Shown here piece by piece: positions 12,311 through 22,902 of a stretch of 64,000 nt of DNA. The notes below the pieces were generated by a model. That model saw nothing but the letters and a program-made list of their open reading frames with translations. It had not been told where the DNA came from and searched no databases. A program made the translations under genes and the position numbers. Positions within the stretch are counted from its first letter, which is position 1. Each line of letters opens with the position of its first letter. The DNA comes from Mycocentrospora acerina (lineage: Eukaryota > Ascomycota > Dothideomycetes > Pleosporales), in NCBI GenBank assembly GCA_022701365.1, contig JAKUHH010000084.1:248001-312000 (forward strand), given 5' to 3'.

Positions 12311-13665
12311 GTGTATCTCAGGATGGTCTTTACAGTAGGTTTGTGGTTGGTGCACTATCGCGAAGCTACGCCATTCGTAGATTGCGTAGAGCGATGCGAA
12401 GGAGCAGATACTCCACGAGAAAGAGACGCGACAAAAGGTGAGAAATTCGGGCCGATCGTGTTGGGTATGTACCGGTTATAAATAACGCTTTCAGCCCTCG
12501 CAATGCTTGCTACACATTCGTCTTACGCTGATCAACAGATTTAAGCGACCACGTGTCTGGCATAAGATAAGCTTGGGATTGTCCGTGGTAGGCCTAATCT
12601 CAGGAACTCATCTCGCTTCACAACCAATCATTCAGGGTCCAACCGTCCAACCTCATCATTTGCCTGCTCCCTTCCCTCTCTTCCGAGGTGATGGGAGTGG
12701 CCGCTCACATGCTTACATATTGCAACCGCGAGCAAAATTAAACACTTCGACATGGCAGCTATTTGAAAGCAGCTTAACAGCCTCAAATTACAAGGCAAAT
12801 TACAATCTTTTGTAAAGTAAGAAACCTAGGAGGCAGGCTCACCTCCCTGCCTGCGTATCGCTATAGGCAACCTCTCATCTCCACCGAGTTAACATGGTCG
12901 GCTAAAAGTATTTATCCATGGTCAAATTGTGCAATCAGTGACCTCTCACTTCAAAAATATCAGTTTTCAGCTTAAGTCATTGGATTTTAAAATAATTAGC
13001 TCAGCTGGTGGCTATTTTCTCTTACTTCACGCAGTCCAAGAATAGTTCTTTCTACATACTGTGTAGAGGCACTCTTCTCCCTTCTTGTACAGTAGATATT
13101 TCTGATTCAACATGATTTTTCCAACAACATTCCCTCCACCAGGTGCAGGCCCACATGTGAAGATCTCAAACTGTGTTGGGGCACTGTCAAGAAGTAGGGC
13201 GCAGCCATGAGTGAAGAGTTTTGGTTCAGATTCTTTTATTTGCAAGTGATATTTGAAGATGTTATGTGGGCTTGTATCGGCAGAATCTCGCAGAATTTAA
13301 GGATAGTGTTTCGATGTGTCCTTGATGAGCTAGCTGCTGGGCTTGTAGGAAGGTTCTAAAGTGGTCAATGCATTAGCAATGAGCTAGAAATTATCGCAAA
13401 ACTAAAGATATTCTCTTGGCAATCATGTTGGGAAGATAAACGAAAAACATAACTTAAGTGCCTAACTAGTATGGTCGAGAAATAGACAACATTTCACAAT
13501 AATTAATGCCTGACTATCAAAACGTGTTTTCAAGCGAATGGTTACTTTGCAAGACATGAATATACGTCTGTCAAGCGCATGCAGGAGCTAATTTGAGATG
13601 CGTGATATGTACACTGTGAAAACCAAAACAGTAGATTATAGTCATTCAGATTTCAAACTAACTCC
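12311..13665. other. intergenic, upstream of the acyltransferase
   Basis: Left of the 5S rRNA gene. The first 500 bp are the likely promoter of the acyltransferase. The open frame at 12507-12815 on the plus strand has no recognisable motif and is read as chance. A small cysteine-containing frame near 13.1 kb is listed separately. Confidence 0.5.
13027..13245 (-). CDS. small hypothetical protein or exon with four cysteines
   Basis: 72 residues from the first ATG. The frame stays open about 20 codons further upstream before a stop, so it could be the last exon of a longer gene. Four cysteines (in HGC, FTCGP, EEC, VCRKN) and the end CRKNYSWTA are reminiscent of small secreted fungal proteins, but no signal peptide is present in the visible exon. 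I do not recognise the family. Confidence 0.3.
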   Translation of the reverse strand: MQIKESEPKLFTHGCALLLDSAPTQFEIFTCGPAPGGGNVVGKIMLNQKYLLYKKGEECLYTVCRKNYSWTA

Positions 13666-13784
13666 ACATACGACCATAGGACGTTGAAAACAAGGCTTCC
13701 CGTTCGCTCAGCCCTATTTAAGCAACGTACCGGCGGACTAGTAGTCAGGTGGGTGACCACTGGCGAATCCCCGCTGTTGTATGT
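13666..13784 (+). rRNA. 5S ribosomal RNA
   Basis: 119 nt that read as a fungal 5S rRNA. The start ACATACGACCATAGG pairs with the end GTTGTATGT (helix I, one G-U). ACGTTG near the 5' side pairs with CAACGT further on (helix II). The conserved CCCGTTCGCTCAG and GGTGGGTGACCACTGGCGAATCC blocks are in place. A run of five T (13784-13788) follows as the Pol III terminator. It lies alone between protein genes, as expected for the dispersed 5S genes of filamentous ascomycetes. Whether this copy is expressed cannot be seen. Confidence 0.92.
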
Positions 13785-13788
13785 TTTT
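13784..13788 (+). terminator. Pol III terminator of the 5S gene
   Basis: Five consecutive T directly at the 3' end of the 5S rRNA. Confidence 0.7.
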
Positions 13789-14243
13789 GCTAGTTCTTTT
13801 GACTATCTTATCTTAGTACTAGTCTCCTTGTTGAAGTAGAAGGGAGAAATGTCTACTTTTGTATTCTTTCCATCATCCTGTTCAGTGTGACCTTGCTCAG
13901 ACCTTGGCTCAATTGGTACCATTCGACTACCCCTCTCAGCAGTGGGCCAGCAATCAACTTTCGCCGAGACTCTCTCGGATTCTCATCTGACTTTCGGTTT
14001 GTCCTCGAGGTTTGTCCCAGGTGAAAAAGAGCTACAAGTATCAGAATAATCGAGCAGTAAGTTGTGGCAGGCGGGGTATGCAACAACTGTAGACGGAACT
14101 ATGTCAAGAATTTAGGAATGATAGGACACTTGAACAAACCTGTTCAACACTTTTCTTGTATTGTAATTCACTACTTCTATCGCACTAAAAGGCCTGCGCA
14201 CATTCTTGATACTTGTTCAGTTCTATATTTTATATTCCTTAAT
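13789..14243. other. intergenic, no gene seen
   Basis: Between the 5S gene and the 2EXR pseudogene. Open frames on both strands lack motifs. Confidence 0.5.
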
Positions 14244-14886
14244 CTATACATCCAGCAAATCCGCAATCTCATCTAAGCCCTTACTCCCTCTAAACACTCT
14301 ACCCTCATCCACTGGATCAATAAAAAATACATTCTCCTCACCACATGGCCAGGCATGCTCTTCCAAAGCTCCTATCCATGCAAACAATCCATCCGCACAT
14401 ACAACATATATTTCCTTCAAACTCTGAAATTCAAGCAGTTCTCTGACCTCCCAGTGATACCACCCTTCTGCAGATTCCTCTCGTTCAAGCCGCAGCAGCA
14501 GGATTTGTTCAGCTACAGGTTTGTAGTTCTCAAGAAGCGATGTCCCAATGTCGATGATGTCTATGTTGAAGTTCACCCATACATGTCTACGACAGTTTCT
14601 ATCAGCACATAGGTAATCCTCCACATACGCGTGTGACTGCTTACGGCACTGCCCATGGTTTTCCTGGTCTGGCTATCTCTGAGAACGCCTTTTGGTACGC
14701 TCCCAAGCCAATACTTCTGGATTCTCGGCAGACTCGAAGAATCGAGGGTACCGGCGTTTTCGAGATCAGAAACGCTCCCTTCAGCGTAGATCGGCTTTCC
14801 TTCATCCTGACATCAACGATTCGAGGCTCTATTGTCGTTTCCCATATCTGCAGCCGCAGCTCGGTCGGGAGACGAGAGAACGACAT
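14244..14886 (-). pseudogene. 2EXR-domain protein, frameshifted
   Basis: The N-terminal frame (14886-14641) starts MSFSRLPTELRLQIWE, the classic opening of the fungal 2EXR family. It continues with ILRVCRESRS and stops just after GKPW. The rest continues in the next frame (about 14677-14244) as QSHAYVEDYLCADRN, VWVNFNIDIIDIG and further to LDEIADLLDV. The second frame is closed upstream by its own stop, and no splice pair joins the two. The change fits one extra G in the GGG at the Trp codon near 14673-14675. Either the gene is broken or the assembly has a one-base error. 2EXR proteins are abundant in Dothideomycetes and of unknown function. Confidence 0.7.
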
Positions 14887-15239
14887 ATGCCGAGGCTGTA
14901 TATTGCGGCGATGAGAATCTTCAGCTTCCTTGGCTTTCGAGAGACGCCACGGCGAACAGTTGGTAGGGGAAACGCTCTGCGTTCATCTGGTTACTGTTGC
15001 GACGATTTTAACGCTATTAGGCAGGAGGTTGATCCGTGTGATCTTCCTGGGCGCAAAATTTTCCTTTTTCGCGTGAAGCGTGAGTGTGGTGACAGTGCGA
15101 AGTTTGCGTCTAAGGAAGCCGCAACAGTAGAGGTGGGTGGCTTGGCGGACTTTAGTGTGGCCATAATAAGGTATCAGGCATAAGTATTGTATGTGGGAAA
15201 GCGACAGGGATCAGAAATTAGATTGCAGCTAGACTACCT

Positions 15240-15850
15240 ACGTTTAGACAAAACTGTATTTTAAAACGCTGTATATGTACCTTTAGCCTTACTTCGAGCT
15301 TAACACCTCTCTCTTATACTTTTAACTAAGGACATAATGTTTTAATATAAATAGCCTCCTAAGCTTGCTTTATAATCTTATAGAGTTAATTATAGCTACG
15401 CTGCTAGCCTGCTAGCCTGCTAGCAGGTAAAGATAGTTATATGTAATATAAGATTTTATCTTATTCAAATCTATCTTGATCGGATTAAGATCTAGTAAGT
15501 ATACTAGCTAAGAGGTAATTGTAATCCCTTATTCTAATAAGTCCTAGAGCGTATCTGCAACTTCTTAAACTAGAACTCTTGTCTGCAAATAATTTAAGCT
15601 AGGATTCAGCTTTATCTATTTATCAATAACAGGGACATTAATTAAGCAGTAGCGTTATTAATTATTCCCTACTCTTTCTCTTAGAATAAATATAGACCTT
15701 TCTTACTACTGTTAAAGCAGGCCTAGAATTTCTACCCTATATTTTTACATAATTTGTCTACCAAACAGGTTCTATCTATATAACGACGCAGGTAAGAAGA
15801 GAGTGATCCGAATAGAGTTCGAATGTCTACTTCAAGGCAAATGTGAGTGC
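15240..15850 (-). mobile_element. fossil Tc1/mariner-type (DDE_3) transposase
   Basis: On the minus strand, with stops interspersed, one reading shows the transposase hallmark: LEstopGITIT, then YLLDLNPIK (cf. YSPDLNPIE of the Tc1 family) around 15478-15510, followed by KIKSYI. Downstream, LVKSIRERC-stop-A corresponds to the C-terminal MPRRCQA motif near 15290-15320. Farther 5' (15600-15850) the sequence is too decayed to align with confidence. No intact frame and no terminal repeats were found. The bounds are approximate. Confidence 0.65.
15401..15424. repeat. three tandem copies of CTGCTAGC
   Basis: Three perfect head-to-tail copies of the 8-mer lie inside the transposase fossil, which is otherwise AT-rich. 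They probably arose by slippage. Confidence 0.8.
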
Positions 15851-16707
15851 TAGGACTAGAGGGTATACTAAAGATACTATTCTCTACACCTATGGGTCTT
15901 GTATAAAAGGATACAGAAAAACTACTCTACAAAGCTACAAAGCCTGCAACCTTATATACCCCCCTTCCTAGAGATTGCCCTCTAGGGTGGGTGCATATCA
16001 GGTAGCTTCCGGATGGGTACCGGTAGATTCAGGGGTAAACCAGGATGTGACGATGAAATCGTTACGCCTTGTTGAAATAGAATGAAGAAATGTCTAAATT
16101 ATAACTTCCACGAAGTCGTCTTACTAAGCTTTCATCATTTGACATTTCCTACTTTTTTTGTTTAATAGGAATGAGAATATTATCTATTTTTTTTTCAAAC
16201 AGTACACCTTCGTCAATAGGCGAGGTAACTGTAAAGGCGTCAATATAGATGTAAAGATTTCGAAAAGAATGCTCCAACTTGTAATCCAAGATTACGATTG
16301 TGTAGGAGACTAAAATTCGCAGGGCAAAGTTAAATTAATAAATGTAGAAGTAATTAACAATAGGTCAAGCCAGATTTTTGATAAGATGGAAGATCTTTGA
16401 GAGTAGAGTATAAACCTTATTCTTAATATAGAAGCAGGGTTTGTCTTGAAAACCCTTTATTTCAGCTGAAGAGTTCTAACGCCACGGCTATGCTCAAGGA
16501 TGACGTTAGTAGAAAGGCCACCTGTAACTACTACTGCATGAATGTTTAATGGAAGTTGAGGTGATGGGGTGGAGAAGCAATGATTTTAGGTGAGTTGAGA
16601 CCCCATACTGAGGAGCGCAACGGTAATTAACAGTCGATTCCCTATAGGATATACTTATTATCTTAGCTGACTAGCTTTGTCGACCGTTCTACATTGTAAA
16701 CATCAGG

Positions 16708-17100
16708 TTAATTAGTTTCAATCATATCAGCGCCCTTTTCTGCAACCACATAGACGTCATTCTGGATGCGATAATTTGGAATGACTAAAAATACAGGTGC
16801 ATCAATGGCATGCAGATGAGATACACCATGAACGTTCAGGTGCAGATCCACAACACCTCGCTCAATATTCTTTCCAAGAATAGCAGTACCGCATGGATGA
16901 TACCTAGTTTGATAATATCCAAAGATTTAGCTGTCTATAGCTTCATCCAAAGTTCGCAGTAGTGGCCATAGGTAATCCTCCCTTAGCAAATATTTCATGA
17001 TGTTGCCATTCATGAGGGCATAACCTATATAGCGAACGCCTTCACTAGGTGCAAGAATACCAAGATCTTTCTCAAGAAAGTTCTTGTAAGAAGGCACTCT
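16708..17100 (-). pseudogene. GMC oxidoreductase, C-terminal fossil
   Basis: Reading the minus strand from 17100 gives about 130 residues of a GMC_oxred_C domain. It begins VPSYKNFLEKDLGILAPSEG and contains the active-site region HPCGTAILG, then GVVDLHLNVHGV and VVAEKGADMIETN before a natural TAA. A single in-frame TAA at 16927-16929 interrupts it just before FGYYQTRYHPCGT; CAA is the likely parent codon. Stops appear directly upstream of 17100 and the FAD-binding N-terminus is missing. The parents are flavin-dependent alcohol or choline-type oxidases. This is a decayed remnant. Confidence 0.78.
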
Positions 17101-18164
17101 ACGTTGTTAATTCTTCGTACCAAGCCCGTAAGGTTTTACAAAATACCGTTAAGCCGCGTCTTACGTAAAAACCTAGATACGAAAAGTTGCCTATTGATTA
17201 TAGAGTCTAGATTTGTAAAAAAAATTCAGTACAAGTTCTCAAAAGTAAAGAGAACCAAGGTCCATAACTATCAACAGTAGCTAGGAGTAGATTTTGCTGC
17301 TGACTCGTATGTTTGGACAAATCTCACACAGAGTTTGCTCTCATTTGTCGAACAGCCTCAAGATCGATACTACGAAGAATCAAACTTACTTACAAGACGC
17401 CTTGTTTAACAGTGACTTATCGTCTTTTTTGTTATGGCAGCAATTCTCCAGCTACTATTATTGTGATTATTCCTGGTCGCTAATCTTACTAACGCGCTCT
17501 ATCACAGCAAATCACCTCAACATACTACAACGCTGCCAGCTAATAAGAATAAGCCATGTAGCTAAGAAAGACGTCAAGTCTCCCCTTTGTTCGTTTAGCA
17601 CTCGAAATTTGATCGCTAATTTGACCTAGGTTGTGGTCTCTACCTCTCCTTTCTCTTTACAGAACATTCTGAGCATTGCTAAGATAAGCAAGTAGCAACA
17701 TTACTTGATTTGCTTGAAAATCTTAAATATTTACTTGGAGCCTTCAAAGGAGGAAGAATGTGAGCAAATTGACCATAAACCAAATGATTTTCGCCTTAGG
17801 AAGTAAATAGAACACGATGCTAGACACGAAAAAGCTCATTTTTATAAAGTCACAAGTCCTGTGACGAAAGGTAATTTACGGGAGATTCACTCTATACAGG
17901 CGATATTGTAAAAGATCGAATGCTATGAAAATAGGGAAGACGTCACATGTTAATAACCGATCACAGTAAACTGTTGACTCTTAAAATGCGGCTGCCTCCC
18001 GTTAATAGGGACAAATTGGGTCGACACTAGGCGTACCAACCGCTCTCAAATCAGCATATTGTAGCCAAGTTAGCCGAATTTGAAAACGCTGCCAGAAAAA
18101 TGATTCTCATTTAATCGAACAATTCAGCTAATTACTACAGATGGTATAATTCCAGAATGTACAA

Positions 18165-18493
18165 ATATACGGTCTATACGGTAGGCAACCACCTTCCTAA
18201 GAAAATCACGCATCACGATTAGCGAAACAAACAAACTCTTTATTATTGACCGGTTATAATCTTTACTTGGAGATTATTACCTTAAAAGATCTATCTGCGA
18301 GGCTGCTACACTCGTTAAAATAATTTTCCTTCTGCTTTAAAAATTTGAGAACCTAGAACGGTTGTTAGCCATCATCCTTTGCACACAAAATTGCTTCAGT
18401 AGGAGCAACAACCCTGCCAGGCAGAAATCCATAGCCAAGCTAAAAAGTCCGTAACCATCTTCGTGCCTAGACGCTACCGTATAGACCGTATAT
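18165..18493. mobile_element. MITE-like element with 20-bp terminal inverted repeats
   Basis: The left end (18165-18184) reads ATATACGGTCTATACGGTAG and the right end (18474-18493) is its exact reverse complement. The element is 329 bp, AT-rich and has no coding capacity. The outermost bases TATA would allow a TA target duplication as in Tc1/mariner elements; the flanks beyond the repeats do not match. It ends 85 bp before the start codon of the 3-beta-HSD-like gene. Confidence 0.75.
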
Positions 18494-18578
18494 GAACATG
18501 CTTTTAATTTGCATCCGTTGTACTTAATTCAATTCTTTTTATACCCTTTCAATCATACTCTCACTTCCGACAACGACA

Positions 18579-19727
18579 ATGGCCTCATCCGAGGAACGCT
18601 CTCCCCTAAGCCTAACCACGGTTCTCGTAACTGGTGGCAGTGGCGGCCTCGCCAGCCAAATCCTCCGACTCTTCTTACAACGTGGCTGCGTACATCTACA
18701 CTCTATCGATATCCGCCAACCTTCCTGTCGTCTCGAAGGTGTTGTATATCATGTAGGAGACCTCACCGACTCCAATGCGATGCGTCGAGTCTTTCAAAAT
18801 GTGAGGCCCAACATGGTGATCCATACCGCCAGCCCCAAGTTCGACTCCCCAAACCACATCATGTATAAAGTCAACGTAGAGGGCACCAAGACCTTAGTCC
18901 AAATCGCAAAAGATTTTGGAACCTAATCTTTTGTGTACACTAGCTCCGCGAGCGTTGTCAGCGATGCCGAGTCTGATCTAAAGAATGCCGACGAGACCTT
19001 CCCCGTAATACTCGATGAAAAGCAGCCAGAATTTTATGTGCATACCAAAGCTCTCGCGGAGACGTACGTCCTGTTGCAGAACCACCGATCGCGAGGCAAA
19101 TCTCCAGACTTTCTAACCTGCGCCATCCGGCCGTCTGACATCTTTGGTTTTGGCGATCTGGTCGTGCTTCCTGGGATTCTGGATGCGTATTTCCATGGTC
19201 AGACAAAAGTACAAATTGGCGATAACCGGAACCTTTTCGACTTTACTGAGAATACAAATGTGGCGCATGCGCACTTCCTTGCCGCAGTCGCGCTGGTCGA
19301 ATGCCAGAAAGACCTGCCCGCGGATGACACCAGGGTGGATGGCGAAGCGTTCTTTATCACAAATGACGAGCCTCGATACTTCTGGGACTTTACGCGGCTA
19401 GTTTGGGAATATGCTGGGGATAAAACGCGACCGGATCAGGTGTGGGTGATTACCAAACCATGGGCGTTACTGCTGGCGGGGGTGCTAGAGTGGTTATTTT
19501 GGGCATTCAGGTTGGGTGAGCCACCTTTGACAAGGACGAAGGTTAGGCTGAGCTGCATGACGAGATACTTTTGCATTGACAAAGCGAAGAAAAGACTCGG
19601 ATACATGCCGATAGTCGGACTCGAGGAAGGACTAAAGCAAGCGGTGGAAGACTGTGTCAGACGGCGAAGTGCAGAGCAAGACGCTTTCATATTTGGCACA
19701 AATAGTGTGAAGGTGAAGGAACGATGA
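18579..19727 (+). pseudogene. 3-beta-HSD / sterol-4-alpha-carboxylate dehydrogenase-like, one in-frame stop
   Basis: One frame of 382 codons interrupted by TAA at 18924-18926. Before it are the Rossmann motif VTGGSGGLASQ (about residues 17-27) and VIHTASP. Directly after it come FVYTSSASVV and the catalytic YVHTK. Length and motifs match Erg26-like enzymes, which oxidise and decarboxylate C4 sterol intermediates, or related NAD(P)-dependent C3-alcohol dehydrogenases. The stop lies inside the conserved block before YTSS, so it is not a hidden intron; removing GTCCAA to CACTAG would delete that motif. CAA-to-TAA or AAA-to-TAA are the simplest origins. The remainder is undamaged, so the event is recent, a sequencing error, or tolerated. 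The essential sterol enzyme is presumably encoded elsewhere. Confidence 0.8.
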
Positions 19728-22700
19728 TTTCGATAAGAGTGTGATTACATCTGAGTATTTACGTTTCAGAACAATGACGTTGTAATTGCGGCTGTGTGCA
19801 TACTAGTGTCACCTTTTAATTGTAATGTATACTACAAGTAGTAATACCGCCTGGACTAGGACTATACCTCTCTCTACTTTCAATTCTATCCTTTACTAGC
19901 TTGATATCGAAACGATCCTCTGTTTAAACATGAATTCACACGCTGTTTGAGCATAGACAGCCGATACATCATTCAGTGAGAGCCATTTTTTGGCAGCATG
20001 TCATGTCTAACGGAGTACTCTCTACAACTAAAGCACTAGCGAGCATTACAGAGGGATACCTGACTTGACTTATTGAGATTTTACAATAACAAGATTGGTA
20101 CAACTATTCGTTACAAATAGAAACTCGATAGATTTGAAGACACCGCCAGAATTGCGATCCGCGCCACCTACAGTTGTCTATTCATACGCGTAGTCTGCGG
20201 AGCCGATCAGTCTGGTTTAACAAAATGAGAAGAAACTCTGATGGTATAACCATGCCCCGACGATGGCCCTGATTCGCATGCAGTAGTAACTAATGTCTGA
20301 CCTGCATAGATACTGCCCATGCTATTCAGGGTGAAGAGGATCCAAAACTCCTTCAGGAAGCTACTTTACTGGCCCGGTGCGCCAAACTACCAAAACTGGA
20401 GCGCGTGCAGAACCGCAAATCCTCTTAAGATCAGAAAATATTTGTAAGTTTTCATTGTTATCATGTTTCAGACCAGTCAAAATATTGTGGTTCCCTAATA
20501 CAACATAGAGCATACGATGACAGATCTCACCTTGAAAAGTCCAGGCCAGCAGATCGATACTCGTTATATCCATAGGATTCAACCCTTGCAGAGCGGCAAA
20601 TGCCACTGCAGTAGTTTCGATCATTTGTGTCTCCAAAAAGACATGGCGAATCCAACTCATTTGCTTGAGTAAGGAATCATACCGGGCCTTCCATGGCCTT
20701 GGGTCTATGCCACTGGTCCTGCAAGGGTTAGCACGAACAAAGCAGAGATTCTCGCCATCTGATTCTGGTTTGTGGAGCAACAATTCAGAGGTGCAGCTTG
20801 ATCAAATCGCAACACTAAAATTCTGCGTGTGCGAGAACTTTTGTGAGGAACGTGATGGGTCCCAACGCATCGAGATCCATTGAAATCGAGCCTGTGCATA
20901 TGCAGTGTCGCAACGGAGATTTCACAGTCGAGTCATGGGACTTAATATTCCATCCTGTCTGCGCTCGTGGCGGTCGTGTGAACGCATTCGACGACAAGCC
21001 GAGGTTCTGACCAGTCTGAGTCGTCAATACAAGAAAGCGCTGTGGGGCGATATCGATCTGTAGTCACCAACCATCACAAGTGCAGTGATCCTTTACTTGC
21101 GAATGCCATGTAAAAACTCAAACGCCCTCATCGGATGCCACGCCCCGTCTTCCATCTCCACCCTCTTAGTCGAAGTGGTATCACAACGCCGGTGAAGCCT
21201 GATAGCCAACAGACCGGGATCTTTCAACTCAGTTGCATCGCACGAAACACCTGAATAGTCTTCGAATAATTTCGTTACACAAAAAACATCTCGAGACTAA
21301 ACTCGAGAAGCACAGCATGTACATCGCCCCAAATCCATGACTTAGCGCAGCTGGCGTGCTCCTGAGGATGTGCGATCGGTTCGCGGTTGATCCCAAGACG
21401 GGCTGTGCAAAATAATCTGCTAGCGGTGTTGAATCGGTAGTCAAGGGCCATTTAAATGCCAAAAGTATCCCGCTCTTTCCAGAGCTAAAATACCACAACC
21501 AAAATGCGACGCTCATGAGACGGCAGTCCAGGTCGGCATCCAAAGGATCAGGGAAAGTACCCGCATCCCCTCCTCATAAGCATGATAATGCCATGCATGT
21601 GCCTGAGCCGCAAGCCAGCCAAGGCTCGCATCAGTGCGCAGGTCTACGGGAAAGCAGTCGTAGCGACACCAATGTGGGCATGCCGAGACAGGCAGTTTTA
21701 CAAACAAAAATACCCACAGCTCGTGATCAAACCGCAAACACTGGATTTTTGTATCGTAAGAAATAGCCCGTCGTTTTAGTCGGTATTTCCCAAGTAGGCA
21801 GTTCGCGGGAAGCAAAGCCAGAGCAGCAACTGTGCATGAGTGATTTTCGCCATTGGCAACGATCGAGCGTGCCCTCCATCGTCCTTCTACTAGGCCTCTT
21901 GCGTACGATCCGCTTTTCTCTGACAACAGTCCCAGGTGCGTAGAGGTCGCTTTAAGAGTAGCAAGAGCATGTCGGTTAACACGTGGGCATCATCGTTGTT
22001 GCTAAGAGATTTAAGTTGCTGTGCAAGCGAGTTCTGTGTGCTTAAACATCACAAAGCTGATTGGCGGTCCTGATTCGTGTCATAATATCGAGTTTGAGTG
22101 GGCTCGAGGTCCACGGAGCATAAGGAGGATGAGGCTGTGTGGACGCAAAACGCGCCCTTGGATTTGCTCTGCAACGTGGGGTGGGTCACGCTGCTCAGTC
22201 CGTCATGACATCCCATGCAGGCGGTAACGCGAAGCGCGTTCAGCGGGCGGTGGCATGTACAAGATCAGGTGGCTCTCAAGCTCGAGAGGAATACGCTGAT
22301 TGTCATAAATTCCTTTGCTAGAGACGATGGCTGCCGCAAATGACGCTGCTTATCACGTCTGCGTCAGCCGTCGTGATCATAATGTGGCTGCGTTCCCTTG
22401 CCAGCAACACAATTTCGGGGTCTAGGACGTCACCGCGGCGTGCGCCGTCGCTACATCACATGTGTCTTGTACCCTAGCATGGTACGCCTCATTTTCCCAA
22501 ACAAACACCCGAAGGCGTGCATGCATTGAGGGAAACGTGTTTTAAATTTTTGTCATTTAGATGCTAAATGTAACGCCTTGCCTGTCTATATTTTTGAAGA
22601 ATCACACTTGCAGTACACCCTTCCAAAGATGACACTACTCACGTCCCACATGTACATGCGATCCAGGAATGAAGGCAATCGGAGATTAGTTGTCGCGGTC

Positions 22701-22902
22701 TCATTTACAAAAGAAGGGGCGACTTCGGGCTAGGCCTGCGAATATACATGGGAGGCTGAGGTTCCGCCTGAAGGGGGTCGTAAAGACTAGAAGAAAATGG
22801 AGAACTGGCTCGAATAGTAACATCGCGGACCAGCAGGGTCATCAATCATGGCGTCATCAACGGAATTGAAGCTGTAGCACATTGCATTGCGTACACAAGC
22901 GT
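19728..22902. other. long intergenic stretch with protein-like scraps
   Basis: About 3.2 kb between the 3-beta-HSD-like gene and the copper-fist gene. Minus-strand frames include protein-like pieces, for example one ending HPMRAFEFLHGIRK near 21.1 kb and the open frame listed at 20361-20783. They do not join into a gene I recognise. Decayed genes are likely. Confidence 0.45.
20361..20783 (-). CDS. hypothetical protein, 140 residues
   Basis: An ATG-to-stop frame with reasonable amino-acid balance (ALQGLNPMDITSIDLLAWTF, HRMLYVVLGNHN) and no recognisable domain. It lies in a gene-poor, partly decayed stretch and may be the last exon or a remnant of a larger gene. Confidence 0.3.
   Translation of the reverse strand: MLLHKPESDGENLCFVRANPCRTSGIDPRPWKARYDSLLKQMSWIRHVFLETQMIETTAVAFAALQGLNPMDITSIDLLAWTFQGEICHRMLYVVLGNHNILTGLKHDNNENLQIFSDLKRICGSARAPVLVVWRTGPVK

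Larger units (their letters stand above)
14887..18578. other. AT-rich, RIP-like island with transposon and gene fossils
   Basis: About 3.7 kb dense in TA and TAA with no intact gene. It contains a Tc1/mariner-type transposase fossil, a GMC oxidoreductase fossil and a MITE-like element, each listed separately. Several stops in the fossils are TAA where the family expects Gln (CAA), which matches C-to-T change at CpA, the signature of RIP. The rest, including the open frame at 17294-17629, shows nothing I recognise. Confidence 0.7.

Noticed and set aside
18896..18953. A GT-AG intron that would remove the stop in the 3-beta-HSD-like gene
   Set aside because: It would delete the conserved residues up to the YTSS motif, so the stop is more likely real.
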